A stretch of 64,000 nt of DNA from Gordionus sp. m RMFG-2023. Its lineage: Eukaryota > Nematomorpha > Gordioida > Chordodea > Parachordodidae. This document shows positions 24,001-39,000 of this stretch, piece by piece. Numbering within the stretch: position 1 is the first letter of the stretch; the number at the start of each line of letters is the position of its first letter. A program made the position numbers and the translations under genes. The notes under the pieces were generated by a model that was not told the origin of the DNA, did not search any database, and saw only the letters and a program-made list of their open reading frames with translations. The DNA is taken from contig NC_088775.1 of NCBI RefSeq assembly GCF_954871325.1, positions 6,797,561 to 6,861,560 on the forward strand, written 5' to 3'.

Positions 24001-27000
24001 TAATTAATAATGATCGATTTATATAATGCAATACTTCATCATATTAGTTTGGTTCAGTAAGAGTGACCCTATTACATATTAAAATGGAGGTTCAATTGAG
24101 GGCTAGACGAATGGTGGAAAGGGGGGAGGGTAGATATATATGTTACTCCATAGGGGAGTCCTATCATTATTTGTTTAGAGAAGATAGACGACACTGTGCT
24201 GCTTTATACAAGTATATAATTATTTTTTGTTTTGTCTTTGCCAAGCAATTTATATTATTTCCAAACACTCCTACCAGGAATCTAATGACAACTACGGATT
24301 AAAATTGATCAGTTGTGCCAAACCGAACGGCAAAACAAACAAAAAAAACGTTATAGTTTTCCGAACCGTAACTAAGCCATAACCGTTATGAAAAAATTTG
24401 GCAAGGAGAAACGTGAAACGTTATAAATACTTTCGCCCCGGTGTAACTCCTTTTATAGCGGTTTTCAAAATTATATTTATTGGATTCCATATAAAATCGA
24501 ATTAAAAACATGGTTTTCGAGGGAGCCCTCGGGATTTTGGTAAACTTTTATAAATACAAACTAAGATACACGTAACTAAAGCATTGTACACATTGTAGCA
24601 TCCCTGCTCTAATATTATTTTTTAGATATCAAGGATGTAAGTATGCGAAATGGCCTATTATTACGCTCATCGATTATCACCCAGTTATATAGAATTACAA
24701 ATAACGATGATTCTAATTAGTGATCTGCATCGGGCCTAATTATTCAAGCCCGGCCCGGCCCGAAATTTATTTTTAAAAGTTTTGCTGGCCAGAATTTATT
24801 TAAATATAGAAGTTACTTTTTTGTAAAAATATAATTTAAATTTTTTTTAAAAATTATTATACCAAAAATAAAAGATACACCTGATTAAAATCAGATTTTT
24901 AAAATTTTTAAAAAAAACGCGCTACACATTGCAGCTAACATGTACAAAATTTCACCCAAATTTCAAGGAGTCAAGAGAATTGTGATGGATTTAGACATGG
25001 AATGAATGGATTCCTTATTTATTTTAAAATGATTCGGTAGAAATTTATACGTTATTTGTGTTACGTTAGTCGATTTGTTATTTCTTGCGCGTAAAGTAAT
25101 TTCAAATTCAACAATTATTGATTTTGGTTGTTTATTTTTAATATTGATTACTATTATTAAGATTATTATAAGGTGTTAAACGAAAATAATATATACGATG
25201 ATTAATTCTAAAAAAAAATTCAATAAAAACCGGAGCGAATCAATTTGGATTTAGAAACAGGAATGAACCGATATAAATTGGTTTAAACTGGATTTGGAAC
25301 TAAACCATTTTAAAGTTATCAACTATAACCCGGAATGAAATTGAACCTATAGGTTCGACGCTCCGGAGAAAACGATAAATTATTTTCCAGTGGTAGGCGG
25401 TAGACTTTAGACAAACCTTTTAAAAAACCAATATATATATATTAACCTTGACGAAATATAACACGCAGCCCTCAGCAATACGCTGGTCGCCATCCGTCGC
25501 GCTGATAGCGAATTCAAAGGTCACGCTACCATAAGGGAGCATTGGTTTAACGGCCGCATCGACCGATAACATGTAGTATTTGAAGTAAGCCGATTTGTAG
25601 CTCTGGGTCGTTTCTTTTTCCGGAAACTCCTTGCCAGGGATAGGATGCGATTTTGTGTAGGTGCCAATATATCCTGCTGGCCCTCCAACCCTCCATCCTT
25701 CTTCACTCGAACATTTCCCTTTTATAAAATGAGTGTTACTATATTGATCGTATTTTAATTATGTTTTGGCGCGACTCAAATTTTATTTATAGGATTTTTC
25801 AACTCTGGACCGTATTCATACGGAATATGTTAGCGTTGATGTGTTATTTTTTTCAATTGAGTCATTTTTTGAGCGCTTAAATTTAAAAATCTGATTTTAC
25901 CTGAAATGTATTCCAGCATGTTTAGAATACCTATCTCATGAATTGTAGACAATTTTGCCGTTAACCTTCGAGTCATTCATAATTTGTGTAAAAAAAAAAT
26001 CTATGGAAAAACCAATATAAATTATATTAAGTTCAAAAGTTGGTGAAAAAACTGTAGGATTCATAGAAGTAGGTACTCAAACATGTAGAAGTAGATACTC
26101 AAACATGTAGAAGTAGGTACTCAAACATGTAGAAGTAGGTACTCAAACATGTAGAAGTAGGTACCCAAACATGTAGAAGTAGGTACTCAAACATGTAGAA
26201 GTAGGTACCCAAACATGTAGAAGTAGGTACTCAAACATGTAGAAGTAGGTACCCAAACATGTAGAAGTAAGTACCCAAACATGTAGAAGTAGGTACCCAA
26301 ACATGTAGAAGTAGGTACCCAAACATGTAGAAGTAGGTACCCAAACATGTAGAAGTAGGTACCCAAACATGTAGAAGTAGGTACCCAAACATGTAGAAGT
26401 AGGTACCCAAACATGTAGAAGTAGGTACTCAAACATGTAGAAGTAGGTACTCAAACATGTAGAAGTAGGTACTCAAACATGTAGAAGTAGGTACCCAAAC
26501 ATGTAGAAGTAGGTACCCAAACATGTAGAAGTAGGTACCCATACATGTAGAAGTAGGTACTCAAACATGTAGAAGTAGGTACTCAAACATGTAGAAGTAG
26601 GTACTCAAACATGTAGAAGTAGGTTCTCACATATGTTGGAATACATTCCTGGTAAAATCCGATTCTTAAATTTAAAAAAAAAACGTGTTCAAAAAATGAT
26701 TTAAAGTTGAAAAAAATAACACATTGCCGGAAAATACACGTCGCAGCTAACACATATTAATCATATTTAAATATTCCGCCATCGGTAAAGGAATGGCATA
26801 TATATTGATTTCGAAAAAAGCCTCCATTAATAACATATTATATAATATTCTAATTTTTACCTTTTTTTTGTTCTTATCATGATAATTTAATTTGCAGAAT
26901 TTTGAATTTGGACTTTTATAAAATGAGATGGTTTCTTTCTTTCTTTCCTTCCTGGTTGATCTTATCCAAACCCCGTTAATAAGTGATAAATAAGAAGAAA

Positions 27001-30000
27001 AAATTAAACCGCTAAATCAATTCCTCCTAAATGAATCACAATAACAGCATTTTGAAATAATATCAAGGTTTAAAAAAAAATAGTGGTACTTTCCTAAAGT
27101 TGATAAACGGCTTACCCAATATTTTAGCCAAAAAAATATTATGCAAGCCCGAAAACTTTGCTAGTAGATGGCGGAAAGGTTTAGGCATCTATTAACGAAA
27201 TCTCGAGGCTTGGATAATATTATTTTGGATAAAATTTTAACTTAAACTTGGGCGAAATCGAGCCATCTAACAAAAGCTACCACTTTCGTTAGGGTTAGCT
27301 GGGCATTTCGACATGGTTCTTAGCTTTGACCCGTTTCCTAGTCCGTCCTTCGCGATATAATCCCTCAGAGGGGGCGAATATTAAATTACGACTTTATATA
27401 TATATATATATATAATAAAATAAAATACCTGTGAGCGTATAGCAAAAAGCGTTTAAGTAAGGGGGCATAGTAAACCATTTGTCGTAGTAAAAACCGTACC
27501 TAGGAATGGTTCCAGCAGGACATTTTTGATATTCTTATCATGTGAATAATATGGAAGAGAAAAAAATAATTGCAGATTTATTCTTGAATATATTTTTCAA
27601 AACTTAAAATTTTTTGCTATTTGTTGTAGTTTCAGTGAAGTGGAAAAATCCGGTCCGAAGAACTGATATTCGGCCCGAACCTTTGGAAATTTTTATTTTA
27701 AAATGATTGACAAGATTAAATTTATTATGTAAGATATTTCTAGCCCTTCACCCCCTACCTCCTTTACCAATTTTTTTTCCCTTAGACTCCTTAAGTTTCT
27801 TGTTATATAGATCATTATCATCTATAAGATATCTTTGATTATATTTTTTAACCAACTTGCAGTGTTTTACACAAAAAAAAAATGAATATATAAACAAATT
27901 TTAATAATGTGCTAATTATTTCTAATTGATCAATATATCCCCTTTTTCCTAGTTCTGGGTCAAAGGGTAGTATACTAAATATTTGTTTTTTGAGAAATTG
28001 ATGGCAGTCATTCGTGGTCATCGATGAGCAACTTGAATTATACAAACCAATTCTGAACCTTCCATTTCCAAAATAGAGATTTAACGTGTTGGTCTAAAAG
28101 GGTTTTTCAAATTTTATATAATGATGCCATACATAATAATAGGGTTCCCATTAGTGATCTGCATTGGACCTAATTTTTCAAGCCCAGCCTAGATTTTTAA
28201 AAAAGTTGTCATGCCCAGCCCGGATTCGAACAAAATTTTTTTTATTTTTCCCGAAAAGCCCGACCCGAAATATAAATTATTTGCTAACCCGGCCAGGTCC
28301 GAATTTATTTAAATAAAGAAAAATTCAGTATATTTTTTGATCGTAAAAAAAATATTGTACAAATAAAAAATATGAGAGCCTTGTTTCTTGCAAGAATTTT
28401 CAAATATATCAATTTATTTGACATAATTTTTATATCATAAACAAACTATATGACAATTTTTATGATTATATGTAATATTTTATATATTCCCTAAAAATAC
28501 TTTATAAATTGTTTGTATTTATTGATTTTAAAAAAATATAGAAATTTTTTTAAAAAAAAACATATTAATTCTAAAAAGAGAAATAAATTATATAATTACC
28601 TATGTGCTATGTTGATATAAAAATAAAATCATATCCAAAACATAATTTTAGAAAATTCAAGAAATTTAACAAACAAAGACTTCATAATACAAAGTATAAT
28701 AATAGATATAATGGAAATTGCAAATGATTATCGAGGAAGAAGGGATGGGAGGGGGGGGGGGGGGGTTAAATAATTTAGGGAAGATGAAGAAAATATATAT
28801 TAATCGGGCTCCTCGGGGAATGAACCGTGTGAAATTAGATTTTATAATCTGACTAGGCGTTGACGTAAGTAGACGCCTTCTTTTGGGTTTCCTGATTTAG
28901 TTCTTAAGGCTCCGCCAATCTTTTTAATTAGGCTAAGAGCCTGATAAGGTTGTCGTGACAACTGGTACGAATTTATACTCATCTGGAATATCCACATATT
29001 TATTTGTTTTAAAATCTTCGGTATATTTTAAAATGTCCTTATTGATGTTAGAGGATGAGAGGGAGTCAACGCAGGAGAAGTCCCAAGCTAGAAATAGGCC
29101 ATTCTCCCAAGGAATTTGTGTAATTTCATCGGGTCGTCCCATCCGTAAAGAGACCTGGAGGTTCTAAAGTAGAAGGAAAGCCTGCGGACTGTAAAGCTCG
29201 TTTTATGAGAGCATTGTATCTGTTCTGTTATGCTGGATTGAGCGTCCATTGCTAAAGATGCATTGGAGGCAATGACGACCAGTTTAACTTACTGGCTTTT
29301 TGCACTTGGCGCACTTATATGAAACTGAGGCTGCTATATTTAAGCGAATGGCTACAGCAAAACTGAATTCTTGATTTGAAAGTTCGAGATTTTTAGAGGA
29401 AATGGCATCCAAGTATTCATGTCCTGAACCTTGGTTGAGGGAAGCTAATAGGGCATGATCTTCAAGATTGCAGGGTCGAAAAGAGGTAATCAACGTACCT
29501 TGCCATCGGATTATCCTAATCCTTTTGTTTATGGGAGGCTGTTGGTTGACATTCATCTCCGATTGAGGCTTTCCATATGACATTGGCTTCGTCAGGTGCA
29601 TCTGGCAAGGACAGGTGATCAGTTATTATTTTGGAGCTTGCCAATCTGGACGAGATGAAACCACTAATTGATAGGGCTATGGGTGATCGTAACCCTAAGC
29701 CTCCTTTATTGCAGGGGAGAGTGGCATGATGCCACGAATTGCAGTTAAATTTGAGGTTAGTTATTTTTTCCATGATGTTTTTAATTATGGATTCATATGC
29801 TCTTAAGGGTTTAGGATGTTTAAAAACAGCAGTTGACTGTGGGCATATAGGATCTTTGGTATATTGAAGAAATTTTTAATTAAGAAGAAAGATTTATGTG
29901 TGGGAAGTTGCATAAGTAGTTCCTCCGTATTGTTTAAATTATTCGTAGTAGCCTGAAAAAAGGCTTCAACTGCTAAGTAACCTCCAAATGGTGAGCCAAG

Positions 30001-33000
30001 ATGTGTTAGTTCTTCGGCCATAACCTCATTAAAGGCGTAGCGAGCTGACATATTCTGTTTTGTTGACGTTTAAGAGGAGGCCTATGTCTGGCATATCCTT
30101 TTGCAAAATTTCTAGGGTTTTGTCTATCTCTTCTGGGCTTCCGCTTATAATCCCGTCATCTATGTACCAGATATGAAAATCTAACAGGCAGCTGCTTTTA
30201 ATTTTTTTAACTAGATTGTCTATTCCTAGACAGAATAACATCGACTCTAGGGGATCACCCTGTTAAATTCCTTCTGAAGAAGAATGCCTATATTCACCAT
30301 ATTGTAAGATGGAGGGAATCGCATAGCAGCTTAAAATGTAGTTGGAGTAGCATGGGAAGCTATTGATGAAGGATTCTAGAAAGACAGACCGTTTTATTGT
30401 GTTGTATGCATTGTTAACAATTTTTAATAGGTGTTTATTTAGAGGATTATTTTGAAGATAGATGTGGGTTATATGAGCGGCAGACTCACAGCCGCCTTTG
30501 ACACCAACCCCTAGTTGAGTTGAAGTGAGAATTGTGGAGACTTTCTCATTGATTCGAGCCGAAATTAATTTTGATACTAATCTCCTAAAGAGGGTGCCTA
30601 TGGCAATTGGGCGTAGGTCTTTGTTGGGTTTTGTAAGAGAGATTAGTTTTGCTCCAAAAATTGGCTGGGCGAAGGTAGGAACGTCACCATGTAAGATCCT
30701 GTTACAAAGGAGAGTTATACTGTTAAGTAGGTTTGAGAATTTAGAAGAGGGATTGTTAGGTCTTGAAGATATATCGGTCTCATGCCTTCAATCGCTCTTA
30801 CGCCCAATTGCCATAGGCACCCTCTTTAGGAGATTAGTATCAAAGTTAATTTCGGCTCGAATCAATGAGAAAGTCTCCACAATTCTCACTTCAACTCAAC
30901 TAGGGGTTGGTGTCAAAGGCGGCTGTGAGTCTGCCGCTCATATAACCCGCATCTATCTTCAAAATAATCCTCTAAATAAACACCTAATTAAAATTGACTT
31001 TAACAATGCATACAACACATTAAAACGGTCTGTCTTCCTAAAATCATGTAATGATATATTTAAAAATTTAGGCCCGACCCGGCCCAGCCCGAACCAAAAT
31101 TATTTTAGACGCAGCCCGGCCCGAAACCGCTCGAACCGGACCGGGCTCTGGCCGTGATTTGTAGATCTCTATTTTTCATATCTAACATGATTTGCTAGTT
31201 TATCTAGCCACCCAGTAAACATCAGTTCCCTGTGAAAAAATATCTTACAAAAGGTTCCGAAGGTATGAAATTCATCATTAGTCTGCTAATCTATCTTATC
31301 AATGGAATATTGATTCTTCCCTGCCATCAATTCCTCATAAAAAACCAAAGATTAAGCGTAATATAGAAAATTAAATTATTAGGAAATAACTTTCGACCAG
31401 TACTAGGAAGGTAATAAGATTGATTAAATTAATGAGTGTTTTTTAAGGCATAAATTTAATTTTCATAAAAAATAGATTATTCGTGAAAATAATAAAACCA
31501 AATTGTGCACCATTGTCATAAAATGGTTGCAAAAAAATGGGATATAATTAGTGCTGCAAAGTAACGTCAACAAAGTAAAGTCGTTACTAATGCCGTTACA
31601 TTTTTGACGAAAAGGAACGCCATTCGTTACCTACTTCTAGAGGTAACGTTTTCTTAAAAAAACATCGAAAAAACTTATTTTATTTTATTATATTATAAAA
31701 ATATCTTTATTTATTTTGAAATTTTATAAATAATTTAAGCCGAGTTTTTAAGTCAAATCAACCACCAAATCCTTTCATTTTTATTTGGTTGTTAAATTTT
31801 CAGTCAAGATAATCAAATTAACATTGAATAAAATCAAGATTATTAATTTATATTCTCATTCTCTAATATTATAATTTATTTTATAAAGAATATTATGTCA
31901 ATAATATATTTTTTCAGCTAAAGATGATTTATTCTGCCCTGGCCACAATATGAAACATTTTTGACACCAGAAAATTAAGGGTACAAAGTCTACACTTTGT
32001 AAAATTGTGTCCCAACTCACTTCTTAGATAATTTAAATGTGACACTTAAAGCCAACTCCTCTCCATTTTCCTGTTTGTAAATAAAATTTTAAACATCACT
32101 AAAGAAAGACTTACCGGTGGTAAAATTAAGACCGTCAGTGTATGTCCCAGCGGGACTAAAATGGCACATCCCAACTCCTTCCATTTCAATGTTATCTTCA
32201 AGGCTCAGGCTTATAGATGTGTTCGTATCTGCGCGTTTAAGATCGTGAATAGAGGTGCTGTTATAATACATACCGGCATTGCAGGGTTGACAATCTACAT
32301 ATTGATTCTTGGAGGAAGGTAGCCTGATAGAACCTTTTAGCGTGTCCGAGCAAATTTTAGGGGATATCCATGAGTATATCAGTTTCCTCTAGTATGATAG
32401 TAAGTTACATTAATTAAATTAAGAATGTGCGTTGGGTTTGTTATAATTCCCTTTTCGAGAGGATTTATGGATCACGAATTGATTTATCTTTCGTTACTTT
32501 TTCTTTAAAATCTGTAATATTTTTCTTCTTTCTTTTTTCCTCGGGGATATGTTAATTTATTTATTTTACAAAAATTGAACCAAACCTTTTTAGTCTTGGT
32601 GTCGCATTCCGAATACGTTTCGATATAATCGGCGACCCTGCACGGCTCCCTTTCAAAGCATTGGGAGGAGCTTTTGGCTAAATTTGGTGTTTGATATAAA
32701 AAATATATATATTTAATTTTTTTTTAGGCTACGTCTACAGCTGGTTTAAACTTTTGGTGAACAACAATGTTTTAAGAAATAAGTGTCCAAAAAACTTAAG
32801 AACACTAGAAAAAAATAAACTTTGGGCAACATATTCCTTAACATGTATGATTTATTCCAACAAAAATAATAGAAAACAGGCTGACATATTTTGCGGTTTA
32901 GAAGATTTTCCTTTTAATTAATTTTCTCGAGTCCGACAAATCAAATGGAGTTTATTTTATTGGGGGAAAAAAAGAAACGTAAACTTAGTTCATTTTATAA

Positions 33001-36000
33001 CGACATTATGATTTGGGTATTTACGAGAATATTTATGAGACGGACAGGCAAGGCAGGATGGTGACCCGGGTAGTGGAGTATAGTAATTTTCCGAACAAGA
33101 TGGACACTCGGTAGATCCGTTCGGGCTAGAAGTTCCCGCCGGGCATTTATCGCACTGAGAAGCGTAGGCTACACCTATGAAACATGTTTTTTTTAATAAA
33201 ATTAATCGTTAGGAGTATTCCAAAAAAATTAAACATTTTAGGGTTCAGCTTTTAACCTAAAATAATCTTAGTCCAATTTAAAGAATGTTTACGAGAATGT
33301 ACAAAAACAAAATTATATGGTAAGTGTATAATTGAGAGAACAAAAATCAATAAAAAATTTTTTACTTTATATAATTCTCAAGCTCAAAAAAATAATAAAG
33401 GCCCTCTAGAATATAGAGTAATTACTATATTTTAGCCAAATTTTACCCCCAGTTTTTAGCCGAAAACTATTTGGCCTCAGAGTAGTAGCTCAAATTTGAA
33501 AGAAACGAATATAAATTTTAAAACGCCTTAATGCTAAAGGGTTTTCTCCAGCAAGCGTTTGTAGATTGAGCCAAAATTACCCGACATTTAGCCATTACTC
33601 AACTATACTCTAGAGTATTAAATATCAGGGGCAAAAAAAAACAAACCTTCGATTTGAATCTTTTGAATAAGAATGGCCATTGTTAAGCTTGGACTTTCTA
33701 TCACTCCCGCGCTCCTCCAAATTATAATATTTTGACCGGATTTCAAGTCGATCTAGTACAAATAAAAAATATCATTCGATTCTTAGTTATAAATACAATA
33801 ATCTTACTGAATGAGTTATTTTTAAAAAAATACGCATATTATAAATTATATAACGCATTGCTGTAAAGTGACGTCATTTGTATTCTGCAAAGTAAGAGGT
33901 AATGCGTTATATATATATATATGTAAAGTAATGATAAACGGTAATACATTCACCATGCGAAATAACGACGAGTAATTTAAAGAGTCACTTCCTCAAAATA
34001 AAGACTAAAGCCTAATCGACAGACTCATGGTTACGCTTATTAGTTCCAAAGATCCTTTCTCGCATTGTGTAATTTTTCAACTTCAAATCAAAGATAATCT
34101 TCATTGCTGAAAAAGGCTTCAACTATAAATTTATAATTAACCCCTCACTCATGGTACTGGTATTTAACTATTGGAAGATACATCTTACGAATTGCTTAGA
34201 TTTTTATCTTTGACAGGGTGGATACCTTGTTTATATATCCGAAATCCAAAATACGTTATTGCATTACAGAAACTTTATTTTCGAAGCGTTCACCTTTAAA
34301 CTGGTCACTTACAATATCTGTCTATTAGAGCGTTTTTATAAGTCCGTTTTTGTCTTAACATGGGGTAATGATATCATCATTCATGTCATAAACATATGTT
34401 AGTCATCAGCACTCTCATAGGCCTACATAAAATTGAAACATATTGAGCCAATCACAGGCAGAACCTAAATATTGTGTACAAAAAATATGGTGGCAAATCA
34501 TCAAAAAGTGTTGCAATTTTGATAAACCTGTAATCCTTTAAAGATAACCATGTTATCCCCACTTTAAACGATTTCATTACTCGAATTAGTCGGTGGTAAT
34601 AAATTCATCAATATATCACAACTCCCAATCTACTTGGAGTCATAATACCTATTATTTTGAAAGATTGTACAGATGTTTTATTTTTGGTAACAAAAATAGT
34701 TTTTAAGCTTGTCCAATACTCCGCTATCCCAGTTTAAAATAGAAACAAACTTTTAAGAGACGCCCAATGACCAGATATCACTACCACCAGTCAGGAAAAA
34801 GAGCAGCATATAAAAGAACATAATATTTAAGAATCTTTATCTTCTCATTTCCGATTAATATATAAAATTATGAAATTGCAATGAAAAAATAATATCTCCA
34901 CAAATCCGCTAAATGTATTTGGAATTCAGTATCATATCGATAAACAAAAGATCCATCCTGAGGATAGAAGTAACGAAGTAACGCGTTACTTTTTTTTAAA
35001 GAAGTGTTTATAAAGCGCTAAAATATTAAATCAGAAAACATTTTTTATTTAAAAAAAAATAGGTCTATTTCAAAATAGAATAGGAATTGTATAAATCAAA
35101 TAATCTAATTTACTATTCGTAATTATACCAATCAAATAAGTATTAGTAAATTTTTTGATCGAATACTAATAACTTTATTAGCCACTTTGTATTCCTTTTT
35201 ATGAATCGGACTGTTTTTTAAGATGAAACATATTTGGAAGTATGTCTAACTTATATTACTTCTTCCAATTTCCAATCATTTTCCTCCGTCAGTTCTGGCC
35301 ATCTAACTTTGGTATCTTTTAAATTTTGACATTGCTCGTTCAAAACCTTTAAAATAAAAGGTAATATTTGATTTAATAAGACTAAAAAAAAATATTTGTC
35401 CATAATATTTAATATATCGCTCCTTCTTTTTGATCCGTATAGGAAACTGTGTTTTTGAAAAAAAAGAGGGCATTATTTTACTAAAAAAAGGTGTTATATT
35501 TTTCTTAGAGACCTTATTAGTGTATTTCGCAAAGTTAGAGTAATATAATTATTTTATATTATAATCTTCTTTTTCTCCTTTAATGGCGATTAAGAAGATT
35601 TACTATAACTTTGCAAAAGATCCTTATTAGTGTACTAGTGTGGTGATTAGAAAAAAAATCTAAGATATATAATGATATCGCAAAGTACAATATTAAAAGA
35701 CTACGTGACATAGCCGTTTTTAGGCACATAAAGTAGTGATCTGCATCCGGCTTAATTTTTCAAACCCGGCCCGGCCCGAAATTTTTTTAAAAAGTTTTGC
35801 TGGCCGGCCCGAACCCTAAATTTATTTTAAATTAATTTACCAGCCACGCCAGGCCCGAATTTATTTAAATATAGAAATTAATTTTTATAATTACTTAAAT
35901 AAAAGACATATGTTATATAGAGTTTAGTTTCAAAAAATTAAATTAAAATTTTTTATTTTACATAATTCAATATAAAATTGATAAATTTAGATGTATTTAA

Positions 36001-39000
36001 TAAAATTCCCAAGGTCCGACACGGCCCGAAATTTTTTTAAAAATATTAGACCCTGCCCGGCCCGAACCCGATTATTTTAAATAGAATTAGGCCCGAGCCC
36101 GGCCCGAAGACCGTTTGGGCCGGGCCGGGCCTCTAACATAAAGGTCATCATGTTCTAAAAAGGATACTAATGTGACTTCAAGAAAAAATCTATAAAAACT
36201 AACCATATAATTGAAAAAGGTGTCAATGTTGGAATAACGGTACACGAACTTCAGTTTTCCGGGCTTGACTAATTTGACCGTGTAATACAAGGAAGCGACG
36301 CAAAGGTTGGGATAAGACGCTAAAAATTCGCCCGAGGCTCTCCACAGTGATCTTAATATAAATGTAATAATTGAAAAATTTAATGTATAATAAAAAAACT
36401 AAGATATCAACATTATTCTGTAGTTTTGATAAAATATTAACAACCTATCATAAGATCAGATACCACTTGAATTGAAAACAGCCAAAAAAAAAAAATTTCC
36501 CAAGAAATTCACACCTATCATCAATGGCTTGTAAATTACAGGGTCCTGGTGTTACTTTTGATCGAAATTTTATCGAAATGGATTTCCCTTCGTCCACTCA
36601 ACTTTTTATTGATGCTACTTTTGATCGAATTTTAAATGAATTTCCCTTCGTCCAATTAACTTTTTATTTTCTCCGCCAAAAAAAATCGATTTTAAGTAAT
36701 GTTTTTTTAAGTGATAATAAAATATTAGTTTATTTTAGGGCATCGCTTAGGAAATTGGTTAGGGATAAAGCGTGCTCCTACAAAGGCTAAATCTGATTTG
36801 AGCGTAACATTTTTAGACGGTAGTAGTAGAGAATCAAGGCAGACCGGAATGAAGCCTAAATCAAGACCAGAAACTGTTCTGTAAATCGGGTACGAAATTA
36901 AAATAGTGGACCATATGTTCCTTGAAAATTCGATGACATTAATACCAATCTAGACTGCCGATTTATTTATTAAGATTATACATATATTGAAGCCAGTTGT
37001 AGTCAATATCATTCACTTGTAGTTTTATATGTCTTTCAATGGTGGACTTCAATGTACACTTTTTATTGCATTTTGAATGAATTGTAAGACTAAGTTTGTA
37101 CTAATGTCCAGCACGCCTAAATAATCAAGAGGAGCTAACGATATCGCAACGTTAATGATATGGGTAGCAATTTTTTTTTAAAAAAAAACGTGATTTTCCT
37201 ATTAAGAATCGATCAAAATTGCGATAAAAATCAATATAATGCTATACTATATTTCATGGGAAAAGGAAAACTATTAACCTGAGCTCACACTTAGGGCATA
37301 TTTTTAAAAATTTTTTTATTTAAAGTATAGTGAAGAACTCCGTTCTATATTTCGTTGGATATCATGATAACAATAAAATAAAACATGGCTAATTTGGGCT
37401 TCGTCGAGACCATGATTTTGCCCAACTTAGACTAGACAGCTGCCCAAAAGAATTTGATTGGGACTCAAAAATTTTGGTCAAAATATGGAGTCACCCGAAT
37501 TATCAATAGCCCAAATTAGGCAAGTTCAACTGACTATATTATATATTATTATCTCGTTTAAAAAATATATATAATATTTAATAGGGGAAAAGGGAGTAAC
37601 GTAAAAATAGGGAGGGAACCCCTGACGATAAAATATCGATCATAACTTAATTTACCGCCAAAAGTGGAGTTAGAACATATAACTATCAAAAAATCATAAA
37701 TTCTTTCGCCAAATATGTCCTTCCCCACCCCCATATATGAACTTGTTAGAACCCTGGCTTATTTGTGAGCCAACCTAATCTAAAAAAATAGTCAATGTAC
37801 TAATGTTTAAATGGAGATTTAAACTTGGAGCAATTGTATTTAAGGAAATCGGAGGCATCCTTATCGCCAAGGTCCCTGTCCTCGACTCCCTCGCTGAGAG
37901 ATTTAAATCCGGGAGGCAAGGAATTCCACTCTTCGAACCTCAAACCACCGCCCAACGAGTAAGTGCCGGAGAGGCACGGGTGGCACTCTTGATCTCCTTG
38001 AATATCGAGAAAGTAACCGGGCGAACAGGAAAACACTTTTTTTTTTAAAAAAAATTTATTAATAAATTTATTTTATATAAAAATTGTTTTGATCATATTT
38101 CGCGCTATTAATTAGCTTCGTGATGGAGCCAAAAGGCTGCGTCTAAGCCACTTTTATGGCAGATACAATCTCAACCGTTACTCTAAGGCTCTAAGGTATC
38201 AGCTGATCCCACCGGTATCAAAAAAATTGTACTCATAAAATTCAATACCGGACCGAGTCGAGTATTTCGGTCTGGAACCAATAAAAAATCGGTAAACCCC
38301 CAAAACAAAAATTATTCGAATAAAAAGGGGAAAACCTTTTAAATATCCAAATTTATTATTTTGTACATCTTAAATTGATATTTTGGTTTTATATAATTAT
38401 TTTTATAAAAGTACAAGAACAAGACCAGGTAAAGCGTTTGTTGGATTAATAATTAATGAGATTATTAAATATCGAAAAATATTGGAAAAAACCACCGTTT
38501 ATAAAAATAAATGTTAGCTCTTTCTAAAGAAATCCCTTAAACAAAACGAATACAAACTGAAAATTCTCAGAGGTGATTTAATTTATCATACACCACTTCA
38601 TTACTGTTAATTTTACTCATATTTTGCCTTTTAAAATGTTTTATTTTAAGTTTTGTTTTTTGCTGACGTGATTCATAACAGCTGACTATTGTGGATATTA
38701 TCTTGCCTGACGTAAAAAAAAACTATTCATTTGGATTGCCCTTGTATCAGTGCATTTCACTTCCTATAGTTTTGAGTATACAAATTTAAGATTTGCAATA
38801 CCCGCCCGAAAAATTTTAATAAACCGGACGGTACAAAAAAATTTCCGGACCGAGTCGGGCAAATTTATTTTGTTGTATAAATATATTTAATGAGTTCTGA
38901 TATTTCGTGGAAGTTATAATCCATAAAGTATAGCGTTTTTCGTTGTTTATTTTTGCTGTTCAAACAATACATATTTTGGTTTAAGCCTTGTATGTAAAAA

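Noticed and set aside
26143-26454. 103-codon repetitive open frame on the minus strand
   Set aside because: It is a read-through of the 22-bp minisatellite, which lacks stops in this orientation in all frames; not a gene.
30525-31157. 210-codon plus-strand frame with RT motifs
   Set aside because: Its first half is the antisense of the LINE and its second half is the inverted LINE piece followed by MITE sequence; it is not a separate gene.
36524-36790. 88-codon plus-strand frame with a short internal duplication
   Set aside because: It lies in an ELAPOR intron, has no recognised domain, and the sequence repeats (CTTTTGATCGAA and TTTCCCTTCGTCCA twice); no splice or start evidence.
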